Assembly: GCA_038868255.1 (NCBI GenBank)
Contig: JAWCTJ010000001.1
Coordinates: 1-64,000, forward strand
Length of the DNA: 64,000 nt
Direction: 5' to 3'
From: DRVV01 sp038868255
GTDB taxonomy: Archaea > Thermoproteota > Bathyarchaeia > Bathyarchaeales > Bathycorpusculaceae
The position numbers and the translations under genes are program-made. Positions 9,036 through 18,210 of the stretch are shown in pieces. A model generated the notes under the pieces. That model had not been told where the DNA came from and did not search any database. It saw nothing but the letters and a program-made list of their open reading frames with translations. The first letter of the stretch is position 1, and each line of letters opens with the position of its first letter.

Positions 9036-9671
9036 CTACCTCCCAATTCTTCGCCGACGAAACTTTCTTTTAGGCTTAGAAAAGATGCAGTAAAGTAATA
9101 GCAGAAAGCCCAAAAGACATGCTAGAATACCAGGACCTAGAAGGGGATATGAGGTTTTCGGCATTCTTCCCACAAGTTTCACAGACCCTGAAACTTCAAC
9201 AGGTATTGTTCCATCATTTATAATGTCTAAGAAGTCAGCATCGGTGCCGTCAACCCTGACTCTATTGCGGAAACTGGTTCCATATTCATCGAATATCGCT
9301 GTCATAGAGTATTTGGGGGCTGCCTGCAAGCTATAATACTCATCAAAATTATCAATGGGCGATATTGATCCAACTCTAACCCTCACCACATCTGAAGCAG
9401 ATATATTTAATTCTAAAAAGAGTTCAAGAATCGTGCCGCTTTCTAAAAATACACGCTTTTCCGGATCACCCCTCGCTCGACTCATAAAGGCATAACCCGT
9501 AATATTGAATTCATTTGCATCATAGTTCCATCGTGGATAAAGCTTAGACGGGCTTATTGGATTCCATTCATCTATAACAGCCTCTTCTATTCGCGTTTCC
9601 CGTAAAGAAATAACTAAAATAAATCCAAATACAAAAATAATTGATGCAAATATTAGAAGTCCTTTTCTCAT
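9036..9671 (-). CDS. Membrane-anchored protein of unknown function, two terminal membrane segments
   Basis: About 211 residues and not recognised. It has an N-terminal hydrophobic segment (GLLIFASIIFVFGFILVISL), an extracytoplasmic region of about 150 residues rich in beta-type sequence, then a C-terminal membrane segment (GPGILACLLGFLLLLYCIF) and a basic tail KPKRKFRRRR. ATG 9671 is chosen because GTGAG precedes it; a TTG at 9698 would add nine residues. The layout, with both termini inside and a loop outside, resembles small archaeal envelope proteins. It lies between the AOR gene and the surface rhodanese gene, on the same strand as both. Confidence 0.7.
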   Translation of the reverse strand: MRKGLLIFASIIFVFGFILVISLRETRIEEAVIDEWNPISPSKLYPRWNYDANEFNITGYAFMSRARGDPEKRVFLESGTILELFLELNISASDVVRVRVGSISPIDNFDEYYSLQAAPKYSMTAIFDEYGTSFRNRVRVDGTDADFLDIINDGTIPVEVSGSVKLVGRMPKTSYPLLGPGILACLLGFLLLLYCIFSKPKRKFRRRRIGR

Positions 9672-9793
9672 ACTGCTCACGTAAATATGTTTGACCAAAT
9701 TAGGAATATTAACAGTTACTGCCCAGCGAAATTATTTGAAATTTTATAATTTGCGGAAATAAAAAATAAACAGGGATGTAAAGGTGATTCTCC

Positions 9794-11149
9794 TTAACTC
9801 TTCTTTGCCCTTAGCTTCACTGCCAAGTAGACAGCGACCACTAAGAAGATAACGGTTGCTATGACGAATATGAATGTTAAGTATGAGGGCATTGTTGTTT
9901 TGACCAATTCATCATAGTCGCTCTGAAGCTCCTCATAGTCGCTCTTTAGCTTATCATAGTTGTCCCTAAGCTTGTTGTAGTCGTTTTGAAGCCTCGCATA
10001 GTCGCTTTCAAGCTTATTAATTCTATCGGACAGGCTATTATAATTCTGCTCAAGAGTTTTATAGCTGGATTCAAGTGCGTCATAATTTTCTGACAGCTGA
10101 GTGTAGCTGCTCTGAAGTCTACTGTAATTGCTATAGAGGCCCAAGTATTCGGATCCCAAGTCTTCGTTTATCATGGGTAGTGTTTGGTCGTGGGACCATT
10201 CTTGGGCTGAACCATCATACACCTTAACATTCCTATAGCCCAGAACCTCGCTTAGGACGAAATACATGGTGCTAGCATAACCACCAACACCACAGTAAAC
10301 AATAACCTCCTTAGAAACATCAGAACCAGCAATGACCGTCGCTAAACCGCTAAGTATGTCCTCGCCTTGGTATATTATATAATTCGCGTTTCCGGTGGTT
10401 TGGTTAACATTTACCGTCCAGAGCCATGGAGTGGGAAAGCTCCTTGCAGTCGGTATGTGGCCAGTTCTATTGGTCCAGGGTTCCTGCACGAAACCTAGGT
10501 ATACTTCGAGATCTCTGGCATCGACTATGATAGCGCTTCCGATTTTGTTTGCAACATAACTCTTGGAAACAATCATTCCAGACTTAACTGTGCCCGTATA
10601 CGCTGTAGGCGTGGGGGTTTTGGGTACGGAGGATATAGGTTTACCCTCGGCTACCCACTTATCATACCCTCCATCCAGGATTGAGACGTTTGTTACTCCG
10701 GCGTAGAGCAGTGCCATAGCAACGCGTGTGATGCCAGCGCATGAATAAAGCGCCAGAGGCAACGGCGACAACGGACCAGAAGTCCCACCTACAACCACTA
10801 CAAAACTGTCTTTTGTTATTCCAGCACTGCCGATAAGGTTGAACAACTGCTGTGTGGAAGGCATCTCCATCCATGGAAAGGCATCGCCAAAAGGCGGATT
10901 AGCATACCACTGAGTCTCAGGAACATTCACAGCGCCTGGAATATGACCAGCACTGTAACTTTCACTACTTCTAATGTCCAATATAACAAGATTCGGAAGA
11001 TTAAGATTAGCAGCCAACCAACCCGTAGAAACTATAGCAGGTATTGCTCTAGATGGAATTTGCGGGCTGACAGAGTTTATCGTCGCTGAGAAAATCGCTG
11101 ATGACACTAAAAATGAAACTATTAAAAACACTTGCATTTTTCTTTTCAT
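9794..11149 (-). CDS. Surface-anchored double rhodanese (sulfurtransferase-like) with coiled-coil stalk
   Basis: 451 residues. A signal peptide (about 1-24) precedes two rhodanese domains. The first (about 40-170) has the LDIRSSESYSAGHIPGAVNVP entry motif but no cysteine in its active-site loop (VVVGGTSGP). The second (about 195-320) has Cys286 in YCGVGGYAST, fitting an active persulfide loop. Residues 338-417 form a heptad coiled coil rich in tyrosine. Residues about 421-444 are a membrane segment followed by a basic end. The enzyme domains would sit outside the cell on a stalk. Thiosulfate sulfurtransferase activity is inferred from the fold. No sulfur-metabolism partner lies adjacent. Confidence 0.85.
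   Translation of the reverse strand: MKRKMQVFLIVSFLVSSAIFSATINSVSPQIPSRAIPAIVSTGWLAANLNLPNLVILDIRSSESYSAGHIPGAVNVPETQWYANPPFGDAFPWMEMPSTQQLFNLIGSAGITKDSFVVVVGGTSGPLSPLPLALYSCAGITRVAMALLYAGVTNVSILDGGYDKWVAEGKPISSVPKTPTPTAYTGTVKSGMIVSKSYVANKIGSAIIVDARDLEVYLGFVQEPWTNRTGHIPTARSFPTPWLWTVNVNQTTGNANYIIYQGEDILSGLATVIAGSDVSKEVIVYCGVGGYASTMYFVLSEVLGYRNVKVYDGSAQEWSHDQTLPMINEDLGSEYLGLYSNYSRLQSSYTQLSENYDALESSYKTLEQNYNSLSDRINKLESDYARLQNDYNKLRDNYDKLKSDYEELQSDYDELVKTTMPSYLTFIFVIATVIFLVVAVYLAVKLRAKKS
9899..10138 (-). repeat. Degenerate 21-bp tandem repeat encoding YxxLxxx heptads
   Basis: Within the rhodanese gene, about ten degenerate 21-base units encode heptads such as SDYEELQ, SDYDELV, DNYDKLK and NDYNKLR. 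The period matches the protein heptad, so the repeat probably grew by unit duplication and may vary in length between strains. Confidence 0.75.
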
Positions 11150-11270
11150 TTACAACCACAACTTTAAGATCTGAAGTGCAATCATGTATAAGATTTACGG
11201 TGAGCACGTCAAATGAAACAGACAAACCCCACAAACTGTTATCTAAAAGCATTTCCGAACAGCCCACAAG

Positions 11271-11280
11271 TTTTATATTA
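11271..11280 (+). promoter_or_regulatory. TATA box of the iron alcohol dehydrogenase gene
   Basis: TTTTATATTA lies about 42 bases before ATG 11318. This predicts a transcript start near 11303 and a short leader containing the strong ribosome-binding sequence CGGGGGAAA. The position fits an archaeal promoter. Confidence 0.5.
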
Positions 11281-11317
11281 AAAGTTAAATCACTCTAAGG
11301 TTTCGGGGGAAATTATA

Positions 11318-12481
11318 ATGCAGGTACTCACATTTCCCAGGACAGTTGTTATGGGCGATGGTGCCCTAGAATACCTAAAAAGTCTTGAAGGAAAAAAGGC
11401 ATTAATTGTCTGCGGTGCCACTGTAAAGAAGATGGGGTTTGTGGATAAAATAACTGGCTACTTGAAGGAGGCAGGTATTGAGGCGAAAGCCTTTGAGGTT
11501 GAACCTGAACCTTCTAAAGAAACCGTGGCTAAGGGTGCTGAACTTGCCAATAAATATGGGCCTGATTGGATCATAGGTCTCGGAGGAGGCAGCAACATAG
11601 ACGCAGCGAAAGCTATATGGTTCCTTTATGAACGCCCAGATATGGATCTTGGAGCAATAAATCCATTCATAAAACTTGGATTAAGGAAAAAGGCCAAGTT
11701 GATATGCATTCCAACTACAAGCGGTTCAGGATCTGATGTAAGCTTTGCCACGGTTATAACTGACTTGAAAGAAGAGCGGAAAATGGAGTTGGCGAACAGT
11801 GAGCTAGTACCGGACATCTCGATAATAGAGCCAACATTTCCCATGGCTATGCCGCAGAAGCTAGTAGCCGATACGGGTTTTGACGCGCTTTCCCACTCCT
11901 TAGAGGCATTTATCGCCAACCAGAGAAACGACTTCTCAGATGCATTATCAATGAGGGCGACGCAACTGATCTTTAAATATCTCCCAAGGGCATATAAAAA
12001 CCCTGAGGATAAAGAAGCAAGAGAGAAAATGCATAACGCGTCCACAATGGCCGGGATGGCCTTCACCCAGTCAAACGTGGCCTTAGGTCACGCTTTAGGG
12101 CATGTGATCGGCGGGATATTTCATGTTCCTCACGGTAAACTAATGGCCATATTTACAACCTATGTAATTGAATATAACGCTAAAAAAGTTGCAGAGAGAT
12201 ACGCCGAAATTGCAAAAGCAATAGGTATTGAAGCAAAAACAACACATGAAGCCGTAGAGAAACTTGTTGAAACTATAAAAGAGCTTAGAAGCGAGCTAGG
12301 AGAACCAGCCTCGCTTAAAGAAGCCGGAATAAAGCCTGAGGACTTCTATAAAAGATTGGATGAGTTAACTGAGAGGGTTATGAAGTCCGTTATCCTCCCA
12401 AGCAACCCAAGGCCACTAACAGTAGAAGAAGCAAGGAAGCTACTTGAATACATATATGAAGGAAAGAAGATAGACTTCTGA
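11318..12481 (+). CDS. Iron-containing alcohol dehydrogenase (group III)
   Basis: 387 residues, a normal length for the family. The NAD(P)-binding GLGGGSNIDAAKA motif is near residue 90. The metal-binding region has DTGFDALSHSLEAF, with an Asp and a His, and ALGHALGHVIGGIFHVPHGKL, which supplies the other histidines. The family interconverts alcohols and aldehydes or ketones with a divalent iron centre. The upstream AOR-family enzyme could act on the same aldehydes, but they are separate transcripts. CGGGGGAAATTATA before the ATG is a clear ribosome-binding site. The specific substrate is unknown. Confidence 0.9.
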   Translation: MQVLTFPRTVVMGDGALEYLKSLEGKKALIVCGATVKKMGFVDKITGYLKEAGIEAKAFEVEPEPSKETVAKGAELANKYGPDWIIGLGGGSNIDAAKAIWFLYERPDMDLGAINPFIKLGLRKKAKLICIPTTSGSGSDVSFATVITDLKEERKMELANSELVPDISIIEPTFPMAMPQKLVADTGFDALSHSLEAFIANQRNDFSDALSMRATQLIFKYLPRAYKNPEDKEAREKMHNASTMAGMAFTQSNVALGHALGHVIGGIFHVPHGKLMAIFTTYVIEYNAKKVAERYAEIAKAIGIEAKTTHEAVEKLVETIKELRSELGEPASLKEAGIKPEDFYKRLDELTERVMKSVILPSNPRPLTVEEARKLLEYIYEGKKIDF

Positions 12482-12681
12482 CAAAATGAGATTACATGGC
12501 GGACGACTTGCTTTCTCCCTAGATAAGCCCTCTTAATTTTTCCATTTAGATGTTTCATCAAATTCTATTTCTATTGAAACTTTATGACGTTATAGCCCTT
12601 TAACAAACTTTTTCATTTGCGGGCTTAGTTATAAATGACGAATGCTTCGATTATTAAAGAACAGCCAAAAATACCTCATGG

Positions 12682-13791
12682 CTATATGGTCTCAGCTGCA
12701 AGCTCCACAATATCTTTGACTTGAATTTTACCGTCATTATTTGTTGTCTTAATTGCATCTTCAATTGCGAGGAGGCAAAAAGGACAAGCAACAGCTATGA
12801 TGTTGGCGCCGGCTTCGACGGCTTCTCTCACCCGCATCTCAGCTAATTTAGGCCCAGGGATATCAATCCACATACGACCTCCGCCACCTTCGCAACAAAG
12901 GCTCTGTGCTCTTGAACGATTAAACTCTAATAATTTAACACCTGGAATACTTTCAAGAATCTTCCTCGGTTCTTCAAAAACACCATTTTGTTTCCCCAGA
13001 AAACATGGATCATGATATATTACTTGAAAATCCAGTTTTTTCTCAAGTTTTAGAGTGTTATCATCTATCAGTTGAGCAAGTATTTGCGTGTGATGCAAGG
13101 TTTCGAAAGATGCGTGACTATAACGATTTTTGAAGACATTAAAGCCGTGTGGACAGTTTGTTACTATTTTTCTGATCGAGTGCCTATTGAAGGCTTGCAT
13201 ATTGTTCTCAACTAAGAATTCAAATAATCCCTTCTCACCCATGCTGTAAACCTCATTTCCACAGCAGGATTCCTCTTCGCCTAAAATTCCGAAATTTACT
13301 CCAGCTTTTTGGAGACATAGGGCAAGGGTTCGAGCGACATTTTGAACTCGCGGGTCATAAGATGAAGTGCACCCTACAAAATATAATATTTCGCTGCCTT
13401 GGGAAAAATGTTTAACATTAAGCCCTTGTGCCCATTCACCTCTTCTCACACGACTTTTAGCCCAAGGAGTCCCATACTTGAATATGTTTTCTAAAGCTTC
13501 TCGAATTGTTGGTCTTATTCTACCTTCCTCAACGCACATGCTTCGAAGATCTATCAAGAATTCGTGAGGATTCAAATCTTTAGGACAACGAATACTACAG
13601 GTGGAACACGTCGTACAACTCCAAAGCTCATTTTGCCTGTCGAGCATGATTCTGCGGGATATCGAAACCTCTCGCATATAACGTCTAACATTGAGTCCCG
13701 ATCTTATGGCTACAGGACAACCGCCTGTACATATGCCGCATTGGAGGCATTCTGAAAGCTTATGTTTCTGAATAAGACTCTCAGCACTCAA
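12682..13791 (-). CDS. HdrD-like iron-sulfur oxidoreductase (ferredoxin domain plus two CCG domains)
   Basis: 369 residues. Two [4Fe-4S] motifs stand at the N-terminus (CLQCGICTGGCP and CTTCSTCSIRCP), followed by two cysteine-rich CCG domains, the first ending in ESCCGNE and the second with HDPCFLG, LCCEGGGG and CPFC. This fuses HdrC-like and HdrB-like parts, as in HdrD. Such proteins pass electrons to disulfides or act as Etf-linked quinone or disulfide reductases. It is divergent from the HdrA-MvhD gene, with about 106 bases between them, and EtfAB follow, suggesting a shared electron route. No membrane segments are visible, so it is probably soluble or peripheral. Confidence 0.88.
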   Translation of the reverse strand: MSAESLIQKHKLSECLQCGICTGGCPVAIRSGLNVRRYMREVSISRRIMLDRQNELWSCTTCSTCSIRCPKDLNPHEFLIDLRSMCVEEGRIRPTIREALENIFKYGTPWAKSRVRRGEWAQGLNVKHFSQGSEILYFVGCTSSYDPRVQNVARTLALCLQKAGVNFGILGEEESCCGNEVYSMGEKGLFEFLVENNMQAFNRHSIRKIVTNCPHGFNVFKNRYSHASFETLHHTQILAQLIDDNTLKLEKKLDFQVIYHDPCFLGKQNGVFEEPRKILESIPGVKLLEFNRSRAQSLCCEGGGGRMWIDIPGPKLAEMRVREAVEAGANIIAVACPFCLLAIEDAIKTTNNDGKIQVKDIVELAAETI

Positions 13792-13897
13792 CCTTTTTGC
13801 CTCAGCAACCTATTTTAAGTAATTGCTCAGGTGGTAAAGAGAAACCCCTGTTCTTTAAAACTTTTATTGAAACCTCCCATTATACCTTAAAGGAGTA

Positions 13898-16285
13898 ATG
13901 GTAGGCTGCCTTTGCATGGAAAGTGACTCTAGGAAAATCGGCGTTTTTATTTGTAAATGCGGCGGAAACATAAGTGACGTGGTGAACATCGAGAAGGTAA
14001 TCAATAATGTTAAGGGATGGAAAAATGTAATCGTGGAAGAAAATCAGTTTTTATGTTCAAATCAAGCTCAGGAAAGGATTATTGAAGTAATTAGAAATAA
14101 TAATGTAGACAGAGTTCTGATCGCGGCTTGTAGTCCTCGAATGCATTTAACAACATTTCAGAGCGTTTTAGAAAAAGCCGGTTTAAATAAATATATGCTT
14201 GAAATGGTGAATATACGTGAACAATGTTCATGGGTTCATGGTCCTCACTTTTCTGAGGCCGCTACAAGGAAAAGCATAGGACTTGTCAGAGGCGGTTATG
14301 AAAGAAGTCTGGAGCTAGAACCCATAGAGCCGATGATTGCAAAATGCTCTAGGGAAATTCTAATAATCGGTGGTGGAATAGCCGGGATCACCGCGGCGCT
14401 TGAGCTTGGAAAATTAGGTTATAAAGTGCATATTGTAGAGAGAAGCCTTACGTTAGGAGGCAATATGTCAAAACTTACGAAGGTATTTCCTACGTTAGAT
14501 TGCGCGCAATGTATTTTAACCCCGAAAATGGCTGAAGTGTCCAGAAATCCGAATGTCCATATACTGACGAACTCAGAGGTTAAAGAGGTTTCGGGACATG
14601 TTGGAAACTTCAAGGTTAAGATTATCGTTAAACCTAGGTTTGTGAAAGATTCTTGTAATGGCTGTGGTGATTGTGTAGAAGTCTGCCCAATAGAGGCGCC
14701 TAATGAAGTTGACGAGTATTTAGGGACCAGGAAGGCCATATACATACCATTTCCTCAAGCAATTCCATCGATCTACGCAATAGATATCGACAAATGTATT
14801 CAATGTTATAGGTGCATTGATGTGTGTGCACCAAGAGCCATAGATTTTTCACAGAAACCCTGCGAAATAGAACTCAAGGTCGGCGCCATAATTCTGGCTA
14901 TGGGATATCAGCTTTATGACGCTGGTAAACTGGAGTTTTATGGGTATGGCGTATGTTCTGACGTATTAACGATGATGGAGCTTGAAAGGTTAACGTCTGG
15001 CACAGGACCTACAGGCGGTTTTGTAAAAAAGGCAGATGGGCGTGACGTGCAGAGAATAGCAATCGTCCTATGTGCTGGTTCACGAGACAGAAATTATGTT
15101 ACATATTGCAGTCGGGTATGTTGTATGTACTCGCTTAAACAGGCTTTCGTGCTTAAAAAGATGCTCGGTATAGATGTTACCGTGTATTACATTGACATAA
15201 GAGCTGCGGGTAAGGGTTATGAGGAATTATATTGGCGATGCCAAGAGGCGGGGGTCACATTCATTAGGGGCAAGGTGGCGGAAATTTATAGAAGTAGCAA
15301 AAACGAAAAACTTGTTGTTTTAGCTGAAGATACACTGACTGGGCAAACACGTGAAGATGAATATGATATGGTTGCTTTAGCCACGCCCATGGTTCCACCT
15401 TCAGGGATGAATAAGTTAGCTGAGGAGTTGAAGATAGCCATAGGGGAAGATGGGTTTATAGTCGAGAAGCATCCAAAGTTGGATCCTGTTAACTCGCTAG
15501 GCGCGGGAATTTTTGCCTGTGGATGTGTCTTAAGTCCTAAGGACATAAGAGACACTGTTTCAGATGCCTTAGGCGCAGTTGCAAAAGTTGCTGATCTTCT
15601 TAAAAGCGAATATATCGTTACAAGTCCGGAGAAAGCGTATGTCACTAGAGAACTTTGCAACAGCTGTCAAATATGCGTTTCAACATGTCCCACTAATGCC
15701 ATAGCCATTATGGAAGGTAAGGCTTCAGTAAACCCGTTTCAATGCGCTGGATGTGGCGCGTGCATACCAGTATGTCCACAAGGCGCCATAGAATTCAGGA
15801 ACTCAACGACAAAACAGCTCTTCGCCAGTTTAAGAGGTATCTTAGCAGATAAACAAGCTGGTGAAGTTAGAATAATAATGTTTGTTGAAAGGAATATCGC
15901 CTATGCAGGAGTGGACTTTCTCGGTGTTGATCGCATTAACTACCCTGAAAGCGTTTTCGTAATCCCGGTGCCAACGACGGCAATTATAGGATTAAGGCAT
16001 CTGCTATATGCTTTTGCAAATGGTGCTGACGGCATATTGATTATTGAGGGACTGGACGAAGTAGATGCGAAATTCCTTAGAAGTAGAATTGTGGAAATGG
16101 GAAAGGAAATATCCAAGTATAACATCGAACCCGTGAGAATTCGGTATAGCTATATTCCATTACCCGCATATAGAAAAGCTGCAGAGTTATTCACAATTTT
16201 TACTGAAAGAATAAAAAGGCTGGGCCCAGTTGCAGATGATGTGAGAAACAAGATAAAAAGCTGCTTTAATGCGCCCGTTTATTGA
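13898..16285 (+). CDS. HdrA-like FAD/iron-sulfur protein with fused, cysteine-less MvhD-like domain
   Basis: 795 residues. The HdrA N-terminal domain is at about 13-140 (IGVFICKCGGNISDVV), the FAD-binding motif GGGIAG at 158-163, and C202/C205 stand in FPTLDCAQC. Ferredoxin clusters are formed by C253-C263 and C300-C310. A second diferredoxin covers C587-C597 and C616-C626. Residues about 656-780 align with MvhD (FVERNIAYAGVDFLGVDRINYP) but lack all the cysteines that hold its [2Fe-2S] cluster. HdrA is the flavin electron-bifurcating or confurcating subunit of heterodisulfide reductase. BamE/BamF of class II benzoyl-CoA reductase have the same two parts as separate proteins. GGAG sits only two bases before ATG 13898, so the exact start is uncertain. 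Confidence 0.9.
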   Translation: MVGCLCMESDSRKIGVFICKCGGNISDVVNIEKVINNVKGWKNVIVEENQFLCSNQAQERIIEVIRNNNVDRVLIAACSPRMHLTTFQSVLEKAGLNKYMLEMVNIREQCSWVHGPHFSEAATRKSIGLVRGGYERSLELEPIEPMIAKCSREILIIGGGIAGITAALELGKLGYKVHIVERSLTLGGNMSKLTKVFPTLDCAQCILTPKMAEVSRNPNVHILTNSEVKEVSGHVGNFKVKIIVKPRFVKDSCNGCGDCVEVCPIEAPNEVDEYLGTRKAIYIPFPQAIPSIYAIDIDKCIQCYRCIDVCAPRAIDFSQKPCEIELKVGAIILAMGYQLYDAGKLEFYGYGVCSDVLTMMELERLTSGTGPTGGFVKKADGRDVQRIAIVLCAGSRDRNYVTYCSRVCCMYSLKQAFVLKKMLGIDVTVYYIDIRAAGKGYEELYWRCQEAGVTFIRGKVAEIYRSSKNEKLVVLAEDTLTGQTREDEYDMVALATPMVPPSGMNKLAEELKIAIGEDGFIVEKHPKLDPVNSLGAGIFACGCVLSPKDIRDTVSDALGAVAKVADLLKSEYIVTSPEKAYVTRELCNSCQICVSTCPTNAIAIMEGKASVNPFQCAGCGACIPVCPQGAIEFRNSTTKQLFASLRGILADKQAGEVRIIMFVERNIAYAGVDFLGVDRINYPESVFVIPVPTTAIIGLRHLLYAFANGADGILIIEGLDEVDAKFLRSRIVEMGKEISKYNIEPVRIRYSYIPLPAYRKAAELFTIFTERIKRLGPVADDVRNKIKSCFNAPVY

Positions 16286-17271
16286 CTCTTTTCATTTTTA
16301 TATGCGGTTATTTTGTTCGTTAAAGCAGGAACAATTTTGAATAGATCTTCGATTACGGCGTAGTCTGAGTAATTGAATATCGGGGCTTTTGGATCCTTGT
16401 TTATGGAGATTATTAATTCGGAATTTTTCATTCCCATAACGTGCTGAAAGGCCCCGCTTATACCGATAGCTAGGTAAAGTTTAGGTTTCACTGTTTTTCC
16501 AGAATTTCCTACTTGTCGCTCGCTTGGAAGCCAGCCCTTGTCCACTATTGGACGTGAACAAGCTATTGTAGCCCCCAGCACTTTTGCTAGCTCTTCGATG
16601 ATCGGCATATTCGAGGAATCTTTTATTCCTCTGCCTATGCTGACAAGCTTTTCGGCAGTAGATATATCGACAGCGGTTGGAGGAGGAATTACATATTTAA
16701 TGAATCTTTTAGTTTTGATCTCTTCAATCAATGGAGATGGTTCTTTAATCAGCGTCCCTTTGGTAGGCATCTGCGGCTTGGTTATCGTGAACGTTGCTGG
16801 GCGAACAGTTACAATGTAATTTTCCGCACTGCGCAGTGCTGCTTTCACGTTAACCTTTCCACCGTACATTTGGCGGATTACATAAAGCAGGTTATTATCA
16901 AAATAAAAGTCAATACAGTCTGTCGCTAATGGGATGCTGAGAGATACAGCTAAAGACGGGGCTAATTCGATACCATATGAGGTGTGGCCAATTAACGTTA
17001 ATGTCGGGCGGTATTTCTTAATCAGCACCTCAAGAACTTTCTGATATGCGTCGGAATTAAAATTTTCAAGCTTTGAATCTTCAACAATCAAAACTTTTTC
17101 AGCATATCCTAAAAGGTGCTCAGCCTTCCCTACAACATTATTCCCAAGTAGCACAGCAATTACATGGAAGCCAAACTTATTGGCAATTTCCCTTGCCTTT
17201 GTCAGCATCTCATAAGTTATATCACGAATTTCATCGTTCCTATGTTCCACAAGTACGAAGATTTCCTTCAA
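16279..17271 (-). CDS. etfA: Electron transfer flavoprotein, alpha subunit
   Basis: 330 residues. The C-terminal FAD domain is clear: SRPIVDKGWLPSERQVGNSG, then LYLAIGISGAFQHVMGMKNSELIISINKDPKAPIF. EtfAB collects electrons from acyl-CoA dehydrogenases and passes them to a membrane or iron-sulfur acceptor. It follows etfB with three bases between them and its 3' end overlaps the convergent HdrA gene by seven bases. An acyl-CoA dehydrogenase gene is divergent upstream of etfB, and an HdrD-like protein lies close by as a possible acceptor. The last is inference from position. Confidence 0.93.
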   Translation of the reverse strand: MKEIFVLVEHRNDEIRDITYEMLTKAREIANKFGFHVIAVLLGNNVVGKAEHLLGYAEKVLIVEDSKLENFNSDAYQKVLEVLIKKYRPTLTLIGHTSYGIELAPSLAVSLSIPLATDCIDFYFDNNLLYVIRQMYGGKVNVKAALRSAENYIVTVRPATFTITKPQMPTKGTLIKEPSPLIEEIKTKRFIKYVIPPPTAVDISTAEKLVSIGRGIKDSSNMPIIEELAKVLGATIACSRPIVDKGWLPSERQVGNSGKTVKPKLYLAIGISGAFQHVMGMKNSELIISINKDPKAPIFNYSDYAVIEDLFKIVPALTNKITAYKNEKSQ

Positions 17272-17274
17272 CTC

Positions 17275-18063
17275 TCATATCAGCCCCCGCATCCTGAGTA
17301 TTTCAACAATTTTATTGGCAACTTCATCTGGAGAACCTCCAATGAGCTGGGTCTTTTTCTCCATAAGTGGCACGTACAGTTTCTCTATCCGTAACCATGA
17401 ACCAGTCTCACCCACATCATTCTCGCTTAAGCCGATGTCAGTTAGCCCCATGGTTTTGATTTCTTTTTGTGCAGCTTTACGGATGCCCATTATGGAGATG
17501 TATCTTGGCTCATTAATGCCTGTTTGCACCGCAAATAACGCGGGGATTTTGACTTCTAAAACCTCTTCAAGCCCGCCTTCGAGCTCTCGGTGAACAAGTG
17601 CAGCTCCACCATCGAACTCGATTTTTTTAACCATCGTCACATGGGGAACACCGAGCAATTCGGCAAGTGCAGGTCCAACTATAGCGTACCCATCATCGCT
17701 GGCCTGCACTCCTGTCAAGATTACATCAAAATGCATGGTTCGGACAGCGCTATACAGAATTTTGGCAGTTACATACGCGTCAGATTCCATGTATTTCGGA
17801 TCTACAATACGTATAGCCCTGTCAGCTCCCCGAGCCAAACACTTGCGTAGGACGAAGTCAGCCTCCTCAGGCCCCACGGTTATAACCGTTGCAGTTCCAC
17901 CGAACTTTTCCTTTATGCGAATAGCCTCTTCCAAGGCATATTCGTCCCATTCGTTGATGTCGAAAACTAACCCTGTCTTTTCCACGAACCTTCCGCTACT
18001 ATCAATCTTTAACGCTGCCTCAGCGGTTTCTGGAACACACTTAACGCAGACAATTATATCCAA
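17275..18063 (-). CDS. etfB: Electron transfer flavoprotein, beta subunit
   Basis: 262 residues, usual length. It has the N-terminal IVCVKCVPET motif, the NEWDEYALEEAIRIKE segment, the ATVITVGPEEADFVLRKCLARGADRAI stretch and the TGVQASDDGYAIVGPALAELLGVPHVT signature of EtfB. Together with EtfA it forms the soluble FAD protein serving the acyl-CoA dehydrogenase gene that starts about 150 bases away on the other strand. Whether it bifurcates cannot be decided here, because that depends on the second flavin site. Confidence 0.94.
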   Translation of the reverse strand: MDIIVCVKCVPETAEAALKIDSSGRFVEKTGLVFDINEWDEYALEEAIRIKEKFGGTATVITVGPEEADFVLRKCLARGADRAIRIVDPKYMESDAYVTAKILYSAVRTMHFDVILTGVQASDDGYAIVGPALAELLGVPHVTMVKKIEFDGGAALVHRELEGGLEEVLEVKIPALFAVQTGINEPRYISIMGIRKAAQKEIKTMGLTDIGLSENDVGETGSWLRIEKLYVPLMEKKTQLIGGSPDEVANKIVEILRMRGLI

Positions 18064-18177
18064 GCCTAGAGCACCTTTCAGCCGCTATTATTATACTTGA
18101 GCGATTAGAAAACTTTACTTGGATAAACCTGTTGGTTCAGGTTCTAAATTTTACAGGTAATTGTGGAAAAATGCGAA

Positions 18178-18186
18178 AATTTATTT
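18178..18186 (+). promoter_or_regulatory. TATA element of the acyl-CoA dehydrogenase gene
   Basis: The A/T-rich AATTTATTT lies about 25-33 bases before ATG 18211, the spacing expected between an archaeal TATA box and the first transcribed base. This predicts a leaderless mRNA starting at or beside that ATG, and supports it over GTG 18163. Confidence 0.45.
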
Positions 18187-18210
18187 GAAATGGCATTATC
18201 ATTTAATTAC

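Noticed and set aside
9899..10138. CRISPR-like repeat array
   Set aside because: Period is 21 bases without unique spacers and the units are in frame, encoding coiled-coil heptads.
12682..13791. Methanogen heterodisulfide reductase HdrD
   Set aside because: No HdrE-type cytochrome and no methanogenesis genes in the window; a general HdrD-like call is safer.
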